NCBI GenBank assembly: GCA_049999725.1
Contig: JBNGIS010003582.1
Span: 1-58,804 of the forward strand
Direction of reading: 5' to 3'
Length of the DNA: 58,804 nt
From: Haplomitrium mnioides
Taxonomy: Eukaryota; Marchantiophyta; Haplomitriopsida; Calobryales
A program made the position numbers and the translations under genes. The notes under the pieces are model-generated. The model did no database searches. It saw only the letters and a list, made by a program, of their open reading frames with translations, and had not been told where the DNA came from. Below, in pieces: positions 10,683-23,243 of the stretch (position 1 is its first letter; each line of letters starts with the position of its first letter).

Positions 10683-12061
10683 TTAACGCATACGTGCATG
10701 CAGTTGCTGAAGTATCATGATTGAGATTTGAAATTTCATTTGGAGTATCGTGAGGCAATGGCGTTTTAGAAAGGTTGAAAATTTTTCGAAAAATTTCAGT
10801 CGATTACCTTATATCGTGTTGATAATCGCAAGTCCATCCGCTGAGTGAACCTACCTTCGAGTTCAAAGAAGCAGAAGTAGCGTCGCTGCAGCATCGTAGC
10901 AGCAAAATCAGAGTCGCAGCAGCATCGCGAAGAAGCACTCGTGAGAAAAGAAAAAAAAGAAGTGTCTAACTCGCAGGTTATTTCACAGCGAGTGAGAACA
11001 AGTTCAAAATTGTTCTCACGCGACATCGCTGGGCTCTCACGTGACATTGCTGGACGCTAACAATCTGAAAAACGTAAATCGATTAAAGGAAATATCAATC
11101 CTCTAACTTGTAGATTAACTCGTAGCAGTTCAAATCGCACTCACACGACGTCGCTGGGGCACAATCGATTTGGAAAAGAAAGAAAAAAAAAAAAAAACGT
11201 GACTCGACATCTAGAAAAACGAAAAATATCAAATGCGAATGCTGAGTGAATCACATTTCGAGTTTTCGATAGGCCTCTTCGCATCTAACGATGCTGAGTG
11301 AGACCACGAATCTTGAGCCGTGGGACACTCGCTTTGCAAAGTACATGTCACACCCTTAAATCGCAAACAACTAAAATGAGAGAAATGCAATATAAGAGAA
11401 ATTTGCAAACGATAAAAATAAATTCACCTTGCAAAGTTTTTGTTTTCTCTAAATCTTTTTGAATATTTTCTAAGTGTGGTTGCTAACGTTCTGCAACGTT
11501 TCTTTGTCCCTGATCAAGACATCGAAATCGCAAAGAAAGGTGGAAATCGAGTGTGTGAATTTTTCACACACACGTTTGGCAAGTGACTAACGTCACTGCA
11601 GGAGGTCACGTACCAGCATACATTTTTGCTGAAGATTTCTTATCCAAGCAAGAGTCGTTGGATAATGAAATTGGTCTCGCTGATTCGTTCGCGGAAGATA
11701 GTCGACCTGAACAAGAAATGGAGGCGACTATAGACCACGTGAAAGAGTCACGATGGTGGTGACGAGCAGGAGATTGCAACTCTTGGTCAGAGTGAGCCCG
11801 CTGAAAGCTTGCGGACGTGCTGAAGCTGTTCGCGGAGGCTCGAGGTGCTGCTTATCCATGTGTGTTTGCAGCCAGGAGTCGACGTAAAGACTCATAGCGA
11901 TTTGATATCGCAGAGCCTGCTACGTGCAGGGATTGACTCGGGGTGCGACTTCGAAGTTCGAAAGAACCGAATGTAATATTAGAGAAAGAATCTAAAGCAA
12001 GAAAGAGTAAAGAGAAACTCACCTTGTGTTTTCCTGTGAATTCTTTCCTTGAATTTGAGAT
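10683..12061 (+). other. Copia B untranslated leader
   Basis: About 1.4 kb without a believable gene. It contains a 13-A run near 11183-11200 and a loose motif CTCAC-N-GAC-N-TCGCTGG at about 11017, 11036 and 11139. The role is unknown; long leaders are common in copia elements. Confidence 0.6.
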
Positions 12062-12990
12062 ATGTCGTTGAAAGCCAGTGATATTCCCAAGTTTGATGGG
12101 AATTACTTCCATGTGTGGAAGCACCGAGTCAAACTACTATTGAAGGCAGAAGGTTTGCTTGACATTGTTGATGGGTCAGTGCAAAGGCCTTCTACCCCTC
12201 TTGCAGTTCTGGGAATACCAACAATTCATACTCCCTTAACTGGTCCAGGGAGCAAGTCTGAGTGGGATCATAAGGATTCTGTTGGTATGGCTATAATCAC
12301 AAATTGCTTAGACAATAATCAAGTGGCACATGTATCATCATATAGTCATGCATCTCAGGCATGGGAAGCACTTACCTTGTTGTATGAGTCCTAAGATGCA
12401 GTGACTAGGATGTATCTGAGAGACAAACTGGCCACATTAAGGATGATAGAAGGAGACAATCTAACAAGGCATATTCATGAGTTAAGGTTTGTCATGGAGC
12501 AGTTGTCAGCAGCAGGTGCTCCAGTCCAGGATGAAGATGCAGTCCTGTCACTCATGAGAAGTCTTCTTGTATCCTATAGGCCATTAATGAATTCCTTAAG
12601 AGGAACTCCCAATCTCACATTCCAAAGGCTGATCACCTATGTTCTTTAAGAAGAAACTATGTTTAAGACAGAAGGTCTGTCTGATTCAATATCAGCCCTA
12701 TATGTGAATAAGAGAAAGCCTAAGTACGATGGCACTAAATCCCAGTTTGTCAAATCTGAAGCATCAAGCAGTGATGACACCAGAAGAGAAGTCATATGCT
12801 TCAACTGCAGTGGCTATGGCCACATAGCAAGAAATTGTCCAAGCAGAAGAACACAAAGAAAACAGAAAACTAAAGTTCAAATTAATACATCAGTAAGACC
12901 AAGAGATGACAAGAAAAGACAAGATGAGCCAGTATACAGACTCTATCTTAGTAGTCACTCTAACATTGCAAGATTGTCACAAGAAAATTA
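12062..12990 (+). pseudogene. Copia B gag
   Basis: Starts with ATG at 12062 (MSLKASDIPKFDGNYFHVWK), the typical N-terminus of plant copia Gag (DUF4219/UBN2 type), followed by the W-E-A-L-T-L-L-Y region and a nucleocapsid knuckle CFNCSGYGHIARNC at 12797-12838 (intact CX2CX4HX4C). All three open pieces are in one frame; the breaks are TAA at 12392-12394 and 12647-12649 and a stop at 12989. Gag would form the particle and bind element RNA. Confidence 0.88.
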
Positions 12991-13790
12991 AGATGTCTGA
13001 TTCATGGACAGTGGAGCCACAGCCTACATGACCCATGATAGACAGTGCTTAATAGTTTGTGTATCCTAGTGACAATACCTGTCAGGGTAATAATGGTCAG
13101 ATAAGAGAAATAACTGAAGTGCTGTATGTGCTTGGTATTGCCAAGAATTTGTTTTTTGTAAGTCAATTTGATAAGGCTCATGGCCAAACAAAATGAGAGC
13201 TGTGTTCAAAGAGATGCTAAGAGAAAGCATCTGGAAACCTGCTTATTACATAACCAGTTGTATTAGATTGGCAGGTCCAGTCATGCAGAGGAAATAGTGA
13301 GTGGAGCATCAACCTCTTCATCAACCGCAGAAGTTGTGGCAGCAGTATCTTGGCCACATCAGCCTATTAAGGTTGAGATAGTTGATGGAAGAGAAAATTG
13401 TTACATGCTTAGACCTAACAGACATGAGAGGTCTGGCAGACTGTGTCAAAGCCAAGAAGATCAGAGATGTCTTTCCAAGACAGAGTTCAGGGACTGAACT
13501 ATGGAAATACTTGCTCTGATACACTGTGACCTTTGTGGTCCAATGTCTTCTCCAACTCATACTGGATGTAGATATTTCATCACCTTCATTGATGATTATA
13601 TGTTTGTCTTCCTGTTAAGACAGAAGTCTTATGCCTTGCAGCAGTCCAAAACCTATAAAACGTTTGTTGAAAAACAAACAGATAATTAACTGAAGGCATT
13701 AAGGTCTGAGAGTAGTGATGAATATCGATTACATGAGTTTGACAGTTATTGCCAAGTCAATGGCGTATTAAAGACAGTACACAGTTCAAG
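12991..13790 (+). pseudogene. Copia B protease start and integrase N-terminal fragment
   Basis: FMDSGATAYM at about 13001-13030 is the aspartic protease site (DSG/A). A degraded GAG-pre-integrase segment follows, then IHCDLCGPM with GCRYFITFIDDY near 13515-13600, the start of the integrase core, and LRSESSDEYRLHEFDSYC around 13700-13755. The catalytic Glu region and everything after it is missing, so the core is incomplete. Several frame changes are present. Confidence 0.75.
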
Positions 13791-14820
13791 TAAGAACATC
13801 TGTATCTACAAGACCACCTTCATCTTCAGTAGGAGCTATTAGTGACATCAATATAAGTCAGGGGCAGATACCAAAGAGAGTCAAGTCTGGTGACACTTGC
13901 CTTAGAAGTTGATGATACTGCTCTTGACAGCAAAGATATAATGTTACTGACACAGATTAAGAGCTCATTGATGTAAGGTTTTTTTAGATGACAGACATGG
14001 GTGAGATCCACTACTGCCTTGGGATGGAGATTACCATAAGCAGAATAGAAGGGTGGATCATCTCTCACAGCAAAGATATAATCTTGAAGTCTTGGATAGA
14101 TTCAACATGATGGATTGCAATCTATAGGCAGCCCAGTTGGTCCATGAACACGTCTGAGTAAGGATGACTGTCCTGTAAGTGACAGTGAGGTGTACATGAC
14201 GAAGTATGTACCTTGCTCTAGAGCTGTTGAGAGTATTATGTGATGATTTGAACAAGTCCTGACACCTCTTATGCAGTCAGCACAATTCCACAGTAAATGG
14301 ACAATCCAGGTCCAATGCACTGAACTGCAGTTAAGAGAATATTGAGGTATCTGAAGAGGACACATAACATTGGTTTGTGCTATCACCAACCACATAGTCC
14401 TATGCCTCTATATGGATATTCTGATTCTGACTTTGCAGAATATCTGAACACAAGAAGATCCACAACTGGATATTGCTTTGTTATGTCTAAAGCAGCCACA
14501 TCATGGACATCTGTAGAAGCTGTTTGGCTGAGACATTTATTATCTAACCATTGGGTTTGTGCAGATTGTTACCTACCTACATTGTGAATACCAGAGTGCT
14601 ACTGCACTAGTTCTCAACCCAAGGTTACATAAAGCATGTTGATGTTCAGTATCGCCATGTGCAAGGTTTGATCAAAGAGGGCAACACCAAAATTGTCTAC
14701 TGCAGCACAAGTGAAATGGTTGCAGATATAATTACAGGGGGATTCTGTGGATACAAACATTTCTACCTCAATTATAAGATGGGGTTGATAAGTGTTGAAG
14801 GATTGAAAGATTAGACCCTA
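13791..14820 (+). pseudogene. Copia B RT C-terminal and RNase H remnant
   Basis: A short hinge piece (STRPPSSSVGAISD) jumps to FRMTDMGEIHYCLGMEI at about 13980-14035, downstream of where YVDD would be. The RT palm is therefore deleted. RNase H is seen as LYGYSDSDFAEY with RRSTTGYCFVM at about 14405-14490 and VDVQYRHVQGLIKEG near 14640. It is frameshifted throughout and ends just before the PPT. Confidence 0.75.
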
Positions 14821-14828
14821 AGTGGGAG

Positions 14829-15203
14829 TGTTGGAAATAGTTGTGTTCACACCTACTATTGTAGTGTCCAATCTTTCCTGGATAAGATATATCCAGTTAG
14901 GATATGTCTTATGTGCACCTGGATATTATGTACACTCCATGAGTTGCAATGGTTCACAAAGGTTGCAGCCCTTGCATAGGAAAAGACATTTCCTTCCAGA
15001 TAAATGCTGGCTGCAATCCTGGGTGTAACTCGACCAGTTTTTCCACCTTAAATTGAATATACTCAGAATCACCTTACTAAAGTTGTATCAGTTGATTGCA
15101 TGTATCTATGAGCTATTAGACTTGATGTTTGCATAAGGATTTGTCATTAGAGAGATCCTAACATCAGTTCATTTCTAATATGATGTAAGATTAAATTCTA
15201 ACA
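14829..15203 (+). repeat. Copia B 3' LTR
   Basis: 375 bp; follows AGTGGGAG (PPT) and is followed by the CAAAG duplication at 15204-15208. Confidence 0.93.
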
Positions 15204-15208
15204 CAAAG

Positions 15209-15647
15209 GAACATGCAGCAGGTGAAGACAAGTAAAGAGGAGGCAGTGGGATCCATTCAAAGGATGAGGCTCCGCGATGGGTCGGCCATGCGAGAAGGGA
15301 AGGAGGCGCATCATATTCGGAAGCCAAATGATACAATCGGACCAGAGGAGGGCGATCGAGGTGAAGAGTCAACACGAAGGAAAAGACCTGAAGAGTCCGA
15401 AGAGAGCTGCAAAAACGTGGCGGCCCTCACGCACTTAACGAAATCCGTCGGACAACGTAGCAACTACTGAAGGGCCGAAAGGTTCGACGGGACCGCGCCA
15501 CGTTAAGTGGGGAACCCAATTAAGCAGGTTCCAATGCGTCTTACGACGGGGGGGACCGCTTAACAGAGATCCACTAAGGGGGGTCCGACGGGTCCGAAGT
15601 GATGGTGAAACAGGAATAGGCAAAGCGCGACTGACAAAGAGGTGACT
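15209..15647 (+). other. Gypsy G 3' noncoding region, right of copia B, with PPT
   Basis: No gene. It ends with the purine-rich AAAGAGGTGA at about 15636-15645, the likely polypurine tract, two bases before the LTR start TGTCACC. The short palindrome GGTGAC-TT-GTCACC spans the junction. Confidence 0.6.
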
Positions 15648-18600
15648 TGTCACCATTTTTGCGGCATGGAGAATTGTTTAAGGCAACTGCAATGCTAAGT
15701 AGGAAAGGCGAAGTAGCGTTTCATCACAATTTTGGTTCTTGAAGGAGTCCGTGGGGCGCTGCGGTAACGTGGCAGCCCCACCGCACTTCACGGGATTTGG
15801 GGACACATGGCAGTCCCAAGGAGTCTGCGGACCCTTAGCGGAAATTTAGGGAGGCCCAGTTAAATGGGCTCCGATCAGTCTCCCTAAGTAGAGAGCCCCA
15901 GTTAAATGGGTACCGATCAACCACCCTACGTGAGGAGCCCATTTAACGGGGATCCAATGGGAAGCCCAACTGAGGACCAAGGGAAGAGATGCAAAACAGT
16001 GATTTATCATGGGTTCGGCTAGACCAAGAACAAGCAAGCTGAAACGATGAGCTATCACTAATCCCACAAAGCCGGTGGGAAAAGTTCAACAAGGTAAGAT
16101 CTGAAAGTTCGACGGGAGTCTATGGCGCGCATGGTTCCTATGGCAAAGGGGCTCTGAAATGGCAATATATCGAAGGTTCGGCCACACCAAGCTCCAAGAA
16201 TGCCGAAAAGATGATCAAGTGACGATCCGGCCAGAAGAAGAAGCAAGCAACGAGTAGCCAAAAAGGCGATCCATCGACAATTCAACCAGAACAAGGTCAA
16301 GGAACTGCGAAAAGGGGATAAATCTCGGGTCCGACTAGACAAGATCCAAGGGGGCTAAAAAGGTGATCAAGCAAAGTTTCGGCCAGAGGAGGAAGCAACC
16401 AACGAGCAGCCGAAAGGACAATCCCTTGACAATCCAGCCAAAACAAGACCAAGAGTAGCGAAAAGGCAATGAAGCGACGATCCGGCTAGAAGAAGAAGCA
16501 ATGGACGAGCAGTTGAAAGGGTGACCTATAACAGTTCCAGCATGGGCGAGGACAAAAGTTTGACGGAGCAACGCTAAAAGTTCGAAAGGGATCAAAAGAG
16601 AGCCTCAATTCTTATTGCGAACGGGTGCTGAAATGGCGACAACATGTACCGTTCTTACTCGATGAGGGAACTGTTTTGCGGATGACGTGGCATCTTCGGA
16701 AGAGAGTAAGGTCAACGCGGGTCAACCGCGAAATCCGATCAAGGCGTCTGTCTGCCTACCCCTTTGCGGAGCGACGTCGGACGGTGCAATGGCGGATGAC
16801 GTGGCGATCGGAGGTGGTTTGACGGGTTCTCCGGGTCAGCGTGGGTCAACTGCAGAATCCGGTCAAGGCGTCGGTCCGCCTACACTTTTGCGGGGTGGCG
16901 TCGGACGCCGCAGTGGCGGATGATGTGGCGAACATGACACGTGGCGACCTATGGGGTTTCGAAGAGCGACGGCGAGGTTTTGAAGAGCGACATCGAGGTT
17001 TCGAAGAGGTTTGCGGACACGTGGCGACCTATGGAGTTCCAAAGAGCAACGAAGAGGTTTTGAAGAGCCACAGCGAGGTTCCAAAGAGGTTTGCGGAAGC
17101 ATGGCGGCTTGCAAAGGGTATGCGAGCGATTGCAAGGGCAGGAGCAAGGAGATTCGATGACAATTGAGAAGCATCCCGCGGGATGCGTTGGGTAATCCAT
17201 GCGAATCCAATTCCAAATGAATTTCTTCGAATTTCTCTGCGAGAAAAACCTCTCTGACCAAACTTCGGATCTGCGCCCAACGAGATGCTTCTAAGGAATC
17301 GAATCAGGATTGCTAAGGAACTGCTGATGCATCCAGCGGCGAGAGGATCCTGATCGAAATTCTGCAAGGGGGAGCATTACAAATCCAAAGCATGGTTTAG
17401 CCAAGAGTTCTCCGAAAATCTTCCTCCCCGGACTCTAAATGCTTCAACGAGATGACCGTTAAACGTGGGCTGTCTGCCAGGTGTCAGCTTGTCAAGAAAC
17501 AACTGTTAACGAGAAAAACTGCCAAAGTTCAGCTAAGAAGAGCAGGTCGATCTTGATCAAGAATTCGTTGGGGGAGACGTGCGCCTACAGGGGGAGTATA
17601 GCTGAGATCGCTGCGAAGTAAAGGTGGTTGTTGTTTATGCAAAATTGAGTTGTGAGAGCAAACTCGAAGAGGAGGAAGCAGCAAGGGAGAGAGGAGAGAA
17701 TTCCAGCCAACAGTTGAGTGAGGGAATGGACTCGTGCAGGGGGATCATTGGGGGTTGAGTGAGGGAGTGGACTCGTGCAGGGGGATCAGCGAGGGTGGAG
17801 GTGGACTGGAGGGGCGTTGAGAATCGTTGAGTGTGGAGCTCTAGAGTTTCAAGCGATCCAGGTGGACTGGAAGGGCGTTGAGAATCGTTGAGCGTGGAGC
17901 TCTAGAGTTTCAAGCGATCCAGGTGGACTCATCGCGCGAGTGGACCAGCATTTGGAGGTGGATCGCCACTTGAAGTTGAGGGGAATTCTTTCGGTCTTGA
18001 ATTCGTAAGAGGCTGCCAAGGGGGGATCTTGGGGTCGTCTCAGCATCGTTTGTGTAGGAGCATCAATCCTATGGGCGTTTGGGGGCGTTTTTGGTCGCAA
18101 TTCTCAAGTGGAGTCAAGAGGGGAGTGGTTGTGTGAGTGCATGGGTGCTGTATAGAAGATCCATTTGAAGCTCAAGGTGGAGTGGGTGGCCAGCAGTCGA
18201 GGGGACTGTTTTCCAGAGGTGGAAGTTAAGGAAATCCTCTTCCAAGCCTGAGGAAGTAAATTCAGGGCTTCTTGCAAGGGAAGTTGAAAAACTATCTGAA
18301 TGAGAGTGCGTGGGTGAAGAGGCAGAGGAAGACTAAAGTTGTTGGAGGAAGTTGAAGGAAATTTGGAGAGAAAAGATTGGTTCTTACGATGTGGAAAGGA
18401 TTGTAATGTTGGCGGACAGCGTGGAAGTATATGTGTCTCTATGTTTATGTGTGTCTAGTTAGATTTGTGTTTTGGTTGTAGTTTTGTGGAGTTCTTAGTC
18501 ATTAGAGGTCTGCATTCCACTTGTCAAATCATAAAGACACCTTAGACAAGGGAAGTCATGACTAATAGCACTGTATTGTGATAATTGGATGTTGGAGCCT

Positions 18601-18655
18601 GTTCCCTTTTTGTACATGAGGTGTTTGGGCCCAGTTCTGGACCCCCTAGCTTACT
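15648..18655 (+). repeat. Gypsy G 3' LTR with local tandem expansions
   Basis: Matches 1641-4400 with substitutions throughout. It is longer than the 5' copy partly because of tandem copies absent there: about 60 bp twice between 17800 and 17925, a shorter duplication at 17708-17790 based on GAGTGAGGGA, and extra GCGACGGCGAGGTTT-type units at 16955-17095. Homology fades at about 18645-18655, where LINE-1 sequence starts. Confidence 0.8.
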
Positions 18656-18823
18656 CAGGCAGGCAAGCCTCCGCCCCCTTCGACTCCTCAAGCAGCTACC
18701 TTTGGAGTCACGGATCTTGTTCCTCAGAGCTCTCCAGTCATGGGTCGTCCAGGAATCAATGTGCTGAATGATATTCTTGCTGAAGATGATTTGATGGCTA
18801 GCCCTTTATCTTGCTCTCCATGA
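18656..18823 (+). pseudogene. LINE-1 ORF1, C-terminal end
   Basis: A frame ending at TGA 18821-18823 reads proline-rich sequence, then GVTDLVPQSSPVMGRPGINV and LNDILAEDDLMASPLSCSP. It is truncated on the left by the gypsy LTR junction. The stop overlaps the ORF2 start as ATGA, which supports it as the true upstream reading frame. ORF1 proteins of L1 bind element RNA; no RNA-binding domain remains here. Confidence 0.6.
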
Positions 18824-21800
18824 AGATCCAATTCCTAAGCTACAATATCAGAGGGATCGGAAAGGACAAATGCAAAAGGGAAGCTATTACTGACTTCATC
18901 AGAAAATTCAAGCCATGCATCGATGTCCTTTTTATTCAAGAGCACAAACTCAGTGGACCTAGAGGTAAGTTCCTTCTGAAACTGCTCTGGCCTCGCGGAG
19001 AGTTTTGGTCTACAGAAGCGGAGAGATCCAAGGGTGGTGTTGGCATTGGCTTATCAGCAAAGTTGGCTCCATTCTACAAAGGAAACCACGCCCTTTGTAA
19101 TGGTCAGGCTCTATGGATTGAATTGGATGGCCTGCCAGGAGGGAAGTTTGGCGTGCTCAACATCTACGCTCCTAATCTGGCGACTGAGAGGTGGAGGATG
19201 TGGACTGAGCTTCTGCAATCACTTCCTCAAGACAGGAACTGGATCATGGGAGGGGACTTCAACATGGTGGAACATTATAAGGACCTGAGGGGTGGCACTG
19301 GTCACAGCCTAGGTGGCCTGGAACTACAAGCGTGGAATGACCTAATAGCATTCCTGAGAATAGCAGACCCCTTCCAAGCAAAGCCAGGTGCACTGAAGTT
19401 CTCTTGGAGCAATCAGCAAAGAGGGCGAATTCTTGCGAGATTGGATAGATTTTACATCCCTGCAGGTCTCTTGCATCAGTCCTACAGGGCCAAGGTCGTC
19501 AATGTGGGGGGATTTTCACGCTCTGACCATCTTCCCATATCCATGGAATTAATGTTCAAGGGTCACTCGGCTCTCAATACTAGTTTTTTCAGGTTGAATG
19601 TCTCGCACCTAGAAGACCCTTCAGTAGTTGCTAAATTGGAGGAAATTTGGAGCTCTGTGCCAAGACCCGCAGAAGGAGCCGATGGACAGTCGGATTGGTG
19701 AGACAAGGCAGTCCGCAGAATTACTAAATGGCTGAGAGAATTCGGGTTCAGAAAAGCCTACCTTAGGAGAACAGAAGAAGTGATGCTCAGGGGAAAAGTA
19801 GCATCTTTTAGAGCTCAGATTGAGGAAGACCAGAACAATTCTCATCTCCAAGAGGATCTAGATACACATATAACAACTCTAGAATTCTTCAAAGACTACA
19901 TAGCCAAAGGAGTTAGGATCCATTCCAGTGCCAAATGGTTCGCAAAAGGAGATAAGATGAACAAGTTCTTTTTCAGCTCCCTCCAGGAACGCAAAGCAGC
20001 AGCTGAGATAGTAGAGCTAAAGGGGCCAGCACACGAAGAACTGGTTGAATGGAAGGACAAAGAAAAGAGGTTAGTAGACTATCTGTCATCTATTTTTTGT
20101 CGCAGGGCAGATGATCCGCTAAGAGAGAAGGCCCAAGAAGAAACCCTTAGGCTCATCCCCTCCCGCATCTCCCCTGCCCAACGGTCCATGCTGGACGACC
20201 CTCTTAGTGAACAAGAGTTCATGAAGGCCTTGGCTAGCATGAGTGGGCTTAAATCCCCAGGACCAGATGGTCTCCCTAGTGAATTCTACAAATGCAGTTG
20301 GAAATGGATTGCCAAAGACTACGCAGCCATGATCTCGGAATCTCTAAGACGACAATGGTTCTCTGTAGAGCTCAACAAAGGCACAATCTCCTTGATTGAA
20401 AAGGGTGGCGATAAATCTCTAGTCTCCAACTGGAGACCCATTTCCCTTCTTAATACCTCTCATAAGATCTTCGCCAAAGTGATTTCCCTTAGGTTGCAAA
20501 AAGTTCTGACAGGGATCATAAATACAGAGCAATCAGCCTTTCTGCCTAATAGATACATCCTTGATAATATGATGTCTGCCATTGAGACCAAGGATTGGGC
20601 TCTCTCAACATGACAAGATTGTGTCTTCCTGAAGGTAGATTTTGAGAAAGCATATGACACAGTGGACTGGGAGTTCTTGTTCAAAATTTTAGAGGCCATG
20701 GGGTTTGGTCAGACATTCATTGACTATGTGAAGGTGACAACAACTAATGCCACATACGCAGTCAACCTTAACGGCATCCCCTCCCGCTCATTCCCTATCC
20801 AGCGATCAGTGCGTCAAGGCTGCCCTCTAGCTCATTTTTTGTATCTTGTGGTAGCAGATGCACTGGGACACCTTCTCAAGACTGCAGCGCTCACTGATCA
20901 AGTTAAAGGGATTTCTATCCCTTTGGGCAGGTATCACCTCTTTTCCCAATATGCTGATGACACTCTTCTATCCTTGGAAGGAGAAGAACAGAACTTGACA
21001 AAGGCAGTGGAGGTGCTGCGTACCTTCTCCAAGGCTTCTGGATAGAATATCAACTGGGATAAATCATCTGCTATTTGGATCAGCTCGCGACCTAGACCAC
21101 AAGGGTGGAACGTTGGCAGTAACTGGAAATGGGCAGAAAAGGATACAATTCTGAAATTCCTTGGTATTCCGTTTGGCCTTCAAAGCGGTCTACAAGCAAT
21201 CAAGAACATCTTGGTGGACAAAGTCAGATCTAAACTCAAGTTTTGGTGCAACAGATATATCAGTCTACCAGGTAGACTGCTGATCATCAATCATATCCTT
21301 CTGGGTTCCATCTGGTACTTTGTTTCTTGCTGGGAAGGGGGCAGCTCCCCGCTTAAGGAAATCAAACAACTGGTGAGAAACTTCCTCTGGTCAGGAAATG
21401 GGGAAAACTGCAGAGGTCTGGTGGCATGGGAAATCTGCGTGAGGAGAAAGAAAGAAGGAGGATTGGGACTGATAGACATTCATGCCCAGACTCAAGCCCT
21501 GCTGGGGAAGTGGATAATCAAGACTGTGCTGTCGGGAGACTCTACATGCAAAACGTTCCTTATGTACAGAGCCAGCCAAGCTAGACCACTCAGTAAAGTA
21601 GGTTGGGGTCACTCTCTGTTGTGGACAGTAGCTGGATGCAGATCCTCATGCTGGTCGAGCTCGCAACTGTGGAATGAGATATGGCAGGCTTGGTCAAAAC
21701 TCAAAAGACTCATAAAACAGAAGGCTCCTGAGTCCTTTGAAGAGGTTGTGAGCATAAACATCTGGTAGAATAAACTAGGGGACAATTCTTTGCTGGCGTC

Positions 21801-23103
21801 AAATAAGAGCTGGCCAGCCTTGAGGTGGTCTCAGGCAGGGGTCAACATGATTGGGGACCTATGGAATCATCAAACATACAAATTCCTTGAGTGGACAGAG
21901 GTACAGGAACGGTTTCAGCTTCACAAAAGGCATGAGCAGAAATGGTATGACCTGATAGCTAAGATTCCTGACAGGTGGATTCCACTCCTCCTTGAGGGGC
22001 CAGACCACTTAAGAAAAGGAGACTGGACTGGAGTCTTCTCATCTGGTCTGGACACACACCCCATCGCAATATCCTTGTGGAGTGTTGATACTGAGCTGAA
22101 GGCAGGAACCATGACTCAGTCCTCTGATCTCACCCAATCATGCTCATGGTTTTTTGTCACACCAATGTCTACCATGTTAGTAGAAGGAATTCGACCCTAG
22201 CTTCCTCCTTCAGTGATTATGAGGAAAATGAGAGTCTGCACAGTGACAAAAGATCAGAGTGCCGAGTATAAATTACTTGGCTCGGTTATTGGAGAGGGAG
22301 ATTGGGACCCTAGAATGTGGGTATGGAAAGATAATTCACCCCTCAGTAGCTACTCGACCAAGAAAGACCGTCGGTTCATCCTGGACCGACCATCAACAAT
22401 CACTCCGGTTTTGGAACGCTGGAAAGCACAGGGCTCGATCGACTTCAAATACTCCTCCAGATGGACTGATATATGGGTGGCGAGCATATCAGCTAAAGAG
22501 GCCACTTTAATGTGCCTTATTGTCCAAAGAGGTGTGCAAGTAGGGAGTTTCAGAAAAAAGACAGAAAAGCCTGGTTATGAGATTGATGCAAGATGTGTCT
22601 GTTGCAAGGAGGATTCACTGGAAGATATCATTCATTGTTTCTGGCTTTGCCCTAGGATCAGCACTATCTGGAAATGGGCAGGGAATATCATTAACAAATT
22701 AGTGTTTGCTGTTTGAGGGAATCCAAAAGGTGGAAGCCCAACTTGACAGCAATGCATCCTAGGTGATAGAACTCCAAAGGCCCTGGCCATAGTTCAAGAG
22801 ATCTGATCCTTTCTAAGAGGAATAGTACTTTACTCTATATGGCTCTCTAGGAATGCTATAGTGTTCGAGAAGTCGTACATGGATATGTACTATTTAAAGA
22901 AGAAAATCTGGAGGAGATTGATCGAGTATGGAAAGAAAGCTTGGCACGATGCCTGTAGAAAATGGAGGAAGGCTCAAAGTGAAGAAAAGAGAGAAAAAAT
23001 TCTGGAAACCTTTGACAGAACATGGTGTGCTAGGCATTTTCTCTGTATCCGTGATGAAGACAATGTTTACTGGAATCTGGATGTTAGTAGTAATATGGAT
23101 TGA
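18820..23103 (+). pseudogene. LINE-1 ORF2: endonuclease, reverse transcriptase, CCHC
   Basis: The start is ATG 18820 (MKIQFLSYNIRGIG), chosen because it overlaps the ORF1 stop. An APE-type endonuclease comes first (NIRG, IQEHK, GGDFNM, LDRFYI and SDHLPI all present, 18835-19560). RT follows: SPGPDGLPSEFYK near 20257, FEKAYDTVDWEF at 20641-20676, RQGCPLAHF and YADD at 20950-20961. A CX2CX9HX4C finger lies at about 22594-22650 (CVCC...HCFWLC). It would nick the target DNA and copy the RNA there. All pieces are in one frame, split by TGA (19699, 20611, 22714, 22744, 22804) and TAG (21043, 21766, 22198), with no indel seen over 4.3 kb. Confidence 0.92.
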
Positions 23104-23243
23104 GGGTATTGGACTGCTGTGGTTTACTAGGCTTGATCCCGAAAGGGATTGATAGGTTGCTGTTTTTGCCGCTCGGCCTGATTGCTGGCCGCGGTTGTAC
23201 CTTTGATGCTTGAAAGTAAATAAAGTTGTTTACTTTCGGTCAA

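Larger units (their letters stand above)
10296..15203 (+). mobile_element. Copia B: complete LTR-to-LTR copia element with internal deletions
   Basis: Both LTRs are 375 bp (10296-10670 and 14829-15203), start TGTTGGAAAT, end in AACA, and differ at only a few positions. The 5-bp duplication CAAAG lies at 10291-10295 and 15204-15208. A TGGTATCAGAGC primer site follows the 5' LTR and AGTGGGAG precedes the 3' LTR. The interior has gag and the protease start, then only pieces of integrase and RT/RNase H, so this copy cannot supply its own enzymes. Confidence 0.93.
1641..18655 (+). mobile_element. Gypsy G: Ty3/gypsy retrotransposon with about 2.8-3.0 kb LTRs, interrupted by copia B
   Basis: Two direct copies of a long sequence, starting TGTCACC at 1641 and at 15648, flank a gypsy gag-pol remnant, so they are read as LTRs. 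A purine-rich stretch (AAAGAGGTGA) precedes the right copy as expected of a PPT. The copies can be followed to about 4400 and 18655. The coding part (4948-9492) holds gag, a protease-like region, RT, RNase H and the end of integrase; the integrase core is missing. Copia B entered the 3' noncoding part at 10291. No target duplication is visible: the left flank is the copia A LTR and the right flank is LINE-1. The right LTR end is approximate. Confidence 0.8.

Noticed and set aside
18820-23103. Stops restored by U-to-C RNA editing
   Set aside because: That editing is known from organelles of some land plants, not from nuclear retrotransposons; deamination is the simpler reading.
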